Shown here: positions 58,170-64,000 of the stretch, one piece after another
Position numbering within the stretch: the stretch's first letter is position 1
How the letters are laid out: each line of letters begins with the position of its first letter
Source of the DNA: JAZGGS01 sp963749485
Lineage (GTDB): Bacteria; Bacteroidota; Ignavibacteria; Ignavibacteriales; Ignavibacteriaceae
DNA: 64,000 nucleotides
Reading direction: 5' to 3'
NCBI GenBank assembly: GCA_963749485.1
Contig: CAVVMV010000004.1
Coordinates: forward strand, 133,774 to 197,773
The notes under the pieces: generated by a model
The model's input: only the letters and a program-made list of their open reading frames with translations
Database searches by the model: none
What the model was told of the DNA's origin: nothing
Program-made: the position numbers and the translations under genes

Positions 58170-58875
58170 TTTTCTTTAAGATGATTTTTTACAATTATCT
58201 CTCTCACTTTATTCATCAGTTCCATTTCATCTTTGCGCGATTCAATTCCTTCTGTTGAAATTGGTTTATCAAAATGAACATGAATTGTTCCCGGTTTAAG
58301 TTTGAATGTTTTTTTCGGCATAATCTTATGCGATCCACTAATTGTAACCGGCACGATCGGAAAACCTACCTGTGAAGCCAATCTGAATGCTCCCCTTTTG
58401 AAGGGCTGAATCTCCCCGGATTTACTTCTTGTTCCTTCTGCGTAAACAACCATTGAAATATTTTTTTTCACAAGTTTTTCTTTTGCTTCATCAATACTCC
58501 TCATAGCACTTTCATAATTTTTTCTATCTATCATAACATAAGGACCAAGATATAGCTGCCATCCAAAAAAAGGAATTTGTGCAAGTTCTTTTTTAAAAAT
58601 CATTGCCATATTATTTGGGATTGACTTTTGAAGTGTTACAATATCGTACAGGCTTGCATGATTGGATACAAAAACATACGCTTTATCGTGTGAAAAATTT
58701 TCTAATCCAGTTACTTTTAATTTAATCCTGCTTATTAAAAGTATTCCGCCGGAAAAATATTTTGACAATTTAAAATATAGATAATAACTCCGGTCAACAA
58801 GGTAAAGATAAGAGCAAAGATTGAAGAAATAAAAGTATGAATAACGATCAGGAATAATTTAAAGACGGTTATCAT
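58166..58875 (-). CDS. plsC: 1-acyl-sn-glycerol-3-phosphate acyltransferase, one frameshift
   Basis: PlsC adds the second acyl chain in phosphatidic-acid synthesis. The core has VSNHASLYDIV (HX4D catalytic motif), FGWQLYLGPYVMIDR, VYAEGTRSKSGE and KRGAFRLA. The longest single frame starts at a TTG at 58768. An ATG at 58875 opens an N-terminal helix in another frame (LFLIVIHTFISSIFALIFTL) that belongs to the family, so the gene probably starts there with a break near 58772. The start touches the stop of the M48 protease gene (TAAATG). Rebuilt length about 236 residues. The end overlaps the KdsB fusion gene start by 4 bases. Confidence 0.9.
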
Positions 58876-60027
58876 TTAACTTTTCCCCTGCGCTGTAACT
58901 GCTTTGTCAGTATTCTCAATTGCTTTAAATGAATTACCTGCTAAGCTGCTTATTGCAGAAATTCTGTTTTTAATTGATGGATGGCTGTAAAAAAACCACT
59001 CCACAAAAGGATGAGGTTCTTTATCACCTAAATTTTGTTCGTTTAATTTTTCAAGCGTAGCAATAAATACATCACCGTTCCCTGTTTCCTTTACTGCATA
59101 CTCATCCGCCTGGTATTCATATTTTCTTGAAAGAATATTTCCTAAAGGTGTTTGAATTATTCCAATTAGCATAGACCAGAGTGCAAGCAACGGCAATGCA
59201 GCAATTTGCGTGATTGAAGTGAAATCAAACCAGGCTAGAGAATTTTTATAGAGATATGCAATTATAAAAAGAGTTAAAAAACTTGTAACTGTTCCGAAGA
59301 TAATATTTTTAACAATGTGTTTCTTTTTGTAATGTCCAAGCTCGTGTGCAATAACAGTTTCAATTTCATCATCAGAAAAATTATCGAGTAAAGTATCGCC
59401 AAGAATTATTCGTTTTGTTTTTCCTAAGTCCTGTAAAAGCTGCATTTGCTTTTTTTGTGTTTTTACTCATATCGAATTTAAAAACATTTTCAACATTTAT
59501 TTTTGCGTTCTTTGCAAGCGCAGTAATTCTTTCTTTCAATTCTTCATTATCAATTGGAGTAAGCTTATAAAAGATCGGTAAGATTAGAACCGGGAAAATC
59601 TGCGAAAGAACAACAGAAACAAAAAACATAATTACCGCAAAGGGAAGCCACCAGTTATCGACCAAATTGATTTAAGAGAAAAGTAAAAAAGTAAAAGAAT
59701 AGGAATTCCAATTACTAAGCGAAACAAGCAATCCTTTAAAATTTTCCCAGATCCATTTTCCAAAAGTCTGGTTTGATAAATTGAACTTATGCTCTAAATA
59801 AAAACCTGAATAATAACTTACCGGCAAAGATAGAATTGAACCAGCAAATCCCACAACAAGTATAAAACAAATGAAAATAGGTAGGAATTAGAAATAAATT
59901 CCGAAAGGTAGTTTTCCAATCTTAAACTGTATCCCAGCCACACAAAAAGTAAAATTAAAATAAATGAAGCGATTCCCTCACTTATTCCAACAGCTAACTT
60001 TATGTTGTTGTATCTTTTAGCATCCAT
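58876..60027 (-). CDS. M48-family membrane metalloprotease (Ste24/CAAX-protease-like), three frameshifts
   Basis: The gene is spread over three frames. The N terminus (YNNIKLAVGISEGIASFILI) has helices; the next part (GFAGSILSLPVSYYSGFYLE, HKFNLSNQTFGKWI) follows a break near 59835. After a break near 59670 comes a helix plus MSKNTKKANAAFTGL, and after one near 59430 the catalytic segment: GKTKRIILGDTLL, VIAHELGHYKKKH (HExxH type) and YQADEYAVK (second Zn ligand). The KANAAF and NLSNQTF features are Ste24-type, not HtpX. Rebuilt length about 384 residues. It is likely to degrade or process membrane proteins. Confidence 0.88.
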
Positions 60028-60079
60028 AGTTGTAAAAATAGTTAAAGGGGATTAGGTAAGCAATTTATTGATAAGGCAT

Positions 60080-60113
60080 AAAAAATCCCGAAGCTAAAAA
60101 ATAACTTCGGGAT
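60080..60113 (-). terminator. Rho-independent terminator
   Basis: On the minus strand ATCCCGAAG (60113-60105), an 11-base loop, and CTTCGGGAT (60093-60085) form a perfect 9-bp stem, followed directly by TTTTT. It lies 26 bases past the stop of the Cys-rich gene at 60139, so it ends that gene's transcript. It also separates it from the M48 protease gene. Confidence 0.9.
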
Positions 60114-60138
60114 ATAAATTTAGAGTATTTCTTAAGAG

Positions 60139-60483
60139 CTATTCCTGCTCTGATGTTCCATCTGATTCAATAACTTCTTCTGTAGTCTTAGCACAGCATT
60201 CCTTTTCGCAACCTGGTTTGCATTCTTTTTTACTCATTTCTTATGGTTCTATGATAGCATGCTTTTTCTATTTCATCACAAGCTTTTTTGCATTCTTCTT
60301 TACTTTTTCCTTCACATTCTATGTTTAACCTCTTCATTTACAGAAACGGTTGCTTGGTCTTCTGTTAAACTTTTTTCAACTGTTGTAGCTGTTTGCTCTT
60401 TTTGTAAATTAGTTTCAGTCTGTGCATTTGCTGTAAATGCAAATACCAAAACTAACGACAGGATTGCGAGAACAGTATTTCAT
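60139..60483 (-). CDS. Small exported cysteine-rich protein, two or more frameshifts
   Basis: The rebuilt gene starts at an ATG at 60483 behind AAAGG. It has a signal peptide (NTVLAILSLVLVFAFTANA, cleaved at AQT), a Thr/Glu-rich stretch, then Cys-rich sequence in another frame: CEGKSKEECKKACDEIEKAC. The last part, MSKKECKPGCEKECCAK, ends ESDGTSEQE at 60139. The last segment has its own ATG and might be a separate small protein. About 110 residues with some ten Cys; metal binding or disulphide packing is inferred. A strong terminator follows. No family is recognised. Confidence 0.55.
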
Positions 60484-60598
60484 ATAGTACCTTTCTAGAA
60501 TTATTAGATTATTATGAATTTCTTAATTGAATGTAGATTCGAGTGTAAATTACAAAAATATCAACAATTTGCAAGAGGCAAATATTTCCCCGTTTATC

Positions 60599-61389
60599 TT
60601 AAATTTCTTCCACATTTTCGGCCAATAACCAACCAATTTTACCATCAGCTAATCTAATTTTTATCCAGTCATCAAGCTTATCTTCTAATTTTACTCTTAA
60701 GCCCTTCGTGGATAACAAAAGTATCTGTGCTTTTTAAATCCGGAGAAGTTTTAACCGTTACTGATTGAACAACAATTACACCACTTTTTTCAGTCGCTTC
60801 CCTGTTAACTTTAACAACCAGAAGTGAAAAAGTGAGCGCAAGTATTATCAGACACGCCTAATCCTGAAAAAAGAATAATTTTTTGTTGGAAGATTGTTTT
60901 CGCAAAAAAGTAATACGCAATAAAAAATAAAAGCAGTATATAAAAAGCATAGACTACATAGCTCCAGCCATTAATGGTAAGCATACCGAGAACAGCTTCC
61001 CAAATATCAAATATGAAAAATTTAGGCAGCGGTTGAATTCTATCAATTGTGCTTAAGTTAGCAAAGGATAAATTATGATTTACATCTTCATCGGAAGGAG
61101 AAAGCTTTAATGCTCTTTCGTAATTAAGTATGGCATAACCCAGTTTTCCAATCCTGTAATAGGAGTTAGCAAGATTGTAATAAAGTGCAGTTCCTTCATA
61201 ACCTTCGTTAAGCAATCCTTCGTAAATTTCGATTGCCTTGTCAAATTCACCTTCTCTATAATACTCTCCTCCCTTCTGCATACTTTCATCGATAGGGTTT
61301 GCATAAGAACTTACTGCTGCAAGAATAAAAAATATCAGAATAATTTTAATTGGAAGAATTAGAGATGAAGAAGAGAAAATTTTATTCAC
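60599..61389 (-). CDS. batE: BatE-like protein: TPR, two membrane helices, SH3 domain; two frameshifts
   Basis: BatE belongs to the Bacteroides aerotolerance cluster. The protein has a signal helix (PIKIILIFFILAAVSSYA), TPRs (YYREGEFDKAIEIYEGLL, YYNLANSYYRIGKLGYAI) and a membrane segment (VVYAFYILLLFFIAYYFFA). Breaks near 60850 and 60700 lead into a second helix (LALTFSLLVV) and a C-terminal SH3b domain (VTVKTSPDLKSTDTFVIHEG, then DDWIKIRLADGKIGWLLAEN). The open frame alone stops early with FTSGC. Rebuilt length about 263 residues. Its start overlaps the end of batD by 8 bases. Confidence 0.85.
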
Positions 61390-63206
61390 TTTTTATCTCC
61401 CCGATACTCTTTTCCAGGTTTATTATGACATTAGCAAGTTCTGCATACATTTCCTTCATTGCAGAAGATTCTTCAGCTCCGGGAGCAAACCGAACATATT
61501 CGCATTTTTCCGCACTGTTTTTAAGATCGGTTATTAATCCTTCCTGAACATCTTTCATTTTTAAAACATCTGCAGCCCGTTCAACTGTAAACTCAGCTTT
61601 GGGAATGTGAAGTTTATCCTCCAGGTATCCAAAGAGAGCCATTGAAAGTTCAGTATAAAATGCCTTATGATTTTTTTCCTGCATGAATTTTCCAGCTTGC
61701 TTTAACCTATTCTTTGCAACTTTTTGAGCTTTTTGATAGCGTAGCAGTGTAATGTTGCCTGCTAATTTATCGCTTCTTCTTTTCCATCCAATTAATAACT
61801 GCCAGTAAAAGTAAAGGAGCTGTACCTGCAATCCAGAAACCAGTTGTATTTATTATGTGCTCGCTTCTTTTCTCAACTCCGTTTGAAGATGTTTTAATAA
61901 ATCTTATATCGTTGCCTAATTGTTGTAAATCTTCCTTGCCAACAACTTCTGTATTAATAATTCTATCACCCTGTTCTATATTAAGGGTGAAAGGTTCTGA
62001 TTTAAGAGTTATATATTTATTCTTTACGGGATCGAAATAGGAAAATTCAATCGGTGGAATTTCACGTATACCAACAACCCTTGGTACAAAAAGATATTCA
62101 CCTGTTTTGGTTCCTCTGATCTTCCCTGTATTTTTTACATTTTCAGTTACTTTCGGTTCGTATTTTTCAAACCCGTTTGGAAGATTGATCCCCGGCATTT
62201 CAAGCAGCTCAAAATTACCTGAGCCGGATATAGAAACATTAAGTGTAAGCGGCTCATTTGTTTTTGTGGAAGTTTTGTTTATTGTGGCTTCCATTTTAAA
62301 ATCACCTACAGCCCCATGAAAATTTTCTGGTTTGCCTTCTATGGGAAGAGGAAGCACATTAACTTTAACTGTGTTTGAGATTGCGCTGTATTCTACTGTC
62401 TCTCCCCTGCCGAACGGATCACCAAAAAAATCATCAAATATATTCCTGCTTTTTTTACGTTGTATTTGTACAGGAACCGTTAACTCAAACGGCGTAACTT
62501 CAAGCTTACCGGTTTGCGAAGGAAAAAGCGCTACCTTTTTTAAAACACCAACCCTAAACTGCTTTCCATTCACAACTTCGGTATTAAAAGTGATGTTGCT
62601 CGCAGTCTCAAGCTCTTCAGCCCAAAAGCCCTGGTATTGCGGCAGTTTATTGATTGACATTTGCGAAGCGATTGTTAAACGGGTATACAACTTATAAACA
62701 ACGGTAACCTGCTCTCCCTTGTAAACTTTATTTTTATCAACAATGGCTCTTATATATAAATTTTTTGCAATCTCTTCATTTGAAATATTTTGTTCAGTGT
62801 TATTCTGTTTAGGTTTTGCACTCCCTTTTACAACTTCCATCTGAAGCGGTTTGGTTTCAAAAGTTTGCCCATCCTGCTGAATGCTGGCTTTGCCAATTGA
62901 AAAAGTTCCTACTCGTTCAGGTTGAAGTATATATGAATAAGTTAAGGAAGCAGTTTGTGCTCCATTTATTATCTGAATGCTGGTAGATTGATTAGGACCA
63001 GATAGTACAAGGAAGTTTGTAAAAGAAGGCGCCTTAAAATTCTTAAGGTTATTAATGCTTTTGCCGGAAAAAACAAACGAAACCTGGAAACGTTCATTAT
63101 CAGAAACAGTAGTTTCATTAACAGAAACATTAAACTCCTGCGCAATTAAAATTGGCTGCAGAAAAAAAATAATAACAAACAAAAATTTTATAAATCGTAG
63201 AATCAT
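61382..63206 (-). CDS. batD: BatD-like membrane protein, one frameshift
   Basis: BatD proteins are large periplasmic, membrane-anchored proteins of the aerotolerance operon. A signal peptide (IKFLFVIIFFLQPILIA) is followed by VSVNETTVSDNERFQVSFVF, SGPNQSTSIQIINGAQTAS and YSYILQPERVGTFSIG, the oxygen-tolerance family landmarks, and a late membrane segment (FWIAGTAPLLLLAVINW). After a break near 61775-61790 the cytoplasmic tail continues (NRLKQAGKFMQEKNHKAFYT, LEDKLHIPKAEFT). Rebuilt length about 605 residues. It sits between batC and batE. Confidence 0.9.
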
Positions 63207-63282
63207 TTTTTTATTTCACAAACTATCTTCAACTAATTATTATCTTCTCTTTTTCTTTTTACTTTTTTCTTTTGACTTCTTC

Positions 63283-64000
63283 TTACCAATCCTTTTCGGT
63301 TTTAACTCTTTGACCTTTAATTTTTCTTAGTTCTTTTTGAAGATCTTTCTCATTATCCTTTAAAGCTTCCAGGATTCTTTCTGCTTCCTCTTTTGAAATT
63401 TTCTGTTCCTGCTTCTGTTGCTGCTTTGTATTATCCTGCTTGCTTTCCTGGTTTTGCTGCTCCTGCTGTTGCTGTTGCTGGTCCTTGTTTTCCTGTTCTT
63501 TATCCTTTTGATCCTGGTTTTGGTTATCGTTCTTCTGATCTTCATTTTTATTCTGATCCTGCTGCTGATCTTTGTTTTGCTGATCCTGCTGCTGGTTGTT
63601 CTTCATGTTAAGAGCGTAGGAAAGATTGTATTTTGCTTCCGGATCATTTGGATTTAGTTTTAACGATTCTTTATACGCTTCAATACTCTCATCTAACTTT
63701 TGCGATTTTAATAATGAGTTTCCCACGTTGTAATGTATCTTTAGCTTTATCTTCATCTGTTTTTGCGTTAGCGAAAGCAGACTGGAATGATTTGATTGCT
63801 TCATCGTATCTTTCCTGCTTATAGTAGGCATCTCCCAAATTAAATTTAGCCTCAAAAATTTCGGGTGATTGCTCGGCTCCTTTTTTAAAGTTCACTTCAG
63901 CATCAGAAAATTTAGATTCTTTATAATAATCAACCCCATCGTTAATTAATCCCCTGGTTGATTGGGCAAAACCAATTCCACTAATAAATACGATGAATAA
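63283..64000 (-). CDS. batC: BatC-like TPR protein with Gln/Asp-rich tail, 5' end outside the window, one frameshift
   Basis: From the window edge the chain begins inside a signal sequence (FIVFISGIGFAQS), then TPRs (FKKGAEQSPEIFEAKFNLGD, AYYKQERYDEAIKSFQSAF). After a break near 63735 come GNSLLKSQKLDESIEAYKES and LKLNPNDPEAKYNLSYAL. A Gln/Asp/Lys low-complexity tract of about 65 residues follows (63405-63600) before the end ISKEEAERILEALKDNEKDL and VKTEKDW. This is the BatC layout in Bacteroidota. It is followed by batD after 76 bases. batA and batB probably lie just outside. Confidence 0.88.

Noticed and set aside
63393..63657. Plus-strand hydrophobic Leu/Val-rich open frames opposite batC
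   Set aside because: They are the antisense image of the Gln/Asp/Lys-rich low-complexity tract of BatC, whose codons read as Leu/Val on the other strand.

Overview
The window looks like a piece of the chromosome of an AT-rich, Gram-negative member of the Bacteroidota/Chlorobiota group, most likely Ignavibacteria. Direct support comes from a type IX secretion C-terminal sorting domain with the NYPNPFNP signature (about 52.5 kb), an outer-membrane Omp85 protein, KdsB (lipopolysaccharide), a Bat aerotolerance operon, a PPi-type phosphofructokinase and an M48/Ste24-like protease. The taxon is an inference. No rRNA, tRNA, IS element, prophage or CRISPR array was seen.

About fifty single-base frameshifts break otherwise well-conserved genes, including lexA, fabD, meaB and dinB. 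Both halves of each gene remain conserved, so most are probably sequencing or assembly indels and not real decay. Coordinates below span the whole reconstructed gene and mark the breaks. Some regions (2-8 kb, 10-15 kb, 31.7-33.4 kb, 35.8-37.2 kb, 46.2-49.5 kb) are nearly clean. Others (43-46 kb, 52-55.5 kb, 58.8-61 kb) are dense with breaks.

Layout. 0-5 kb (minus): partial rsmE, a POTRA/Omp85 outer-membrane protein, and gcvP. 5-12.6 kb (minus): a classic fatty-acid/phospholipid operon, yceD-rpmF-plsX-fabH-fabD-(Cys-cluster gene)-fabG-acpP-fabF-rnc. 12.9-18.2 kb (plus): a NatAB-type ABC exporter, a PrsW-like protease, an unknown gene, nadD and a sugar-nucleotide epimerase. 18.2-22.1 kb (plus): acyl-CoA/amino-acid catabolism (meaB GTPase, acyl-CoA dehydrogenase, methylcrotonyl-CoA-carboxylase-like beta subunit). 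The small B12-binding mutase subunit lies far away at 55.6 kb. 22.2-24.5 kb: an exported unknown protein coupled to a sigma-54 response regulator, then a HIT protein. 24.5-27.8 kb (minus): lexA with an upstream palindrome, a DUF72 gene, a hidden spoVG-like gene and dinB, which form an SOS-flavoured block.

27.9-41.5 kb (minus) is the most unusual part. It carries a KaiC-like ATPase, a degenerate GGDEF domain (possibly fused to the ATPase), a TPR plus outer-membrane beta-barrel protein, a processive family-2 glycosyltransferase, a small membrane-anchored protein and two tandem paralogues that combine a glutamine-amidotransferase-like domain with a catalytically eroded NodB-like deacetylase domain. 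A multi-PAS hybrid kinase with a degraded ATPase domain but an intact receiver follows. The part list resembles Pel/Pga synthase-dependent exopolysaccharide systems but matches neither, and I propose it as a variant exopolysaccharide export locus.

41.9-52.5 kb: a fatty-acid 2-hydroxylase-like protein, two sodium-coupled amino-acid transporters, PPi-PFK, a PcrA/UvrD helicase, a PAS-GAF histidine kinase, a gene-free stretch with a sigma-54-like promoter and terminator (candidate small RNA), and a Kre9-like lipoprotein. 52.5-64 kb (minus): a large secreted T9SS protein, B12-binding and HIT proteins, a KdsB/PLP-enzyme fusion, plsC, an M48 protease, a small Cys-rich exported protein with a clear terminator, and batE-batD-batC running off the end.
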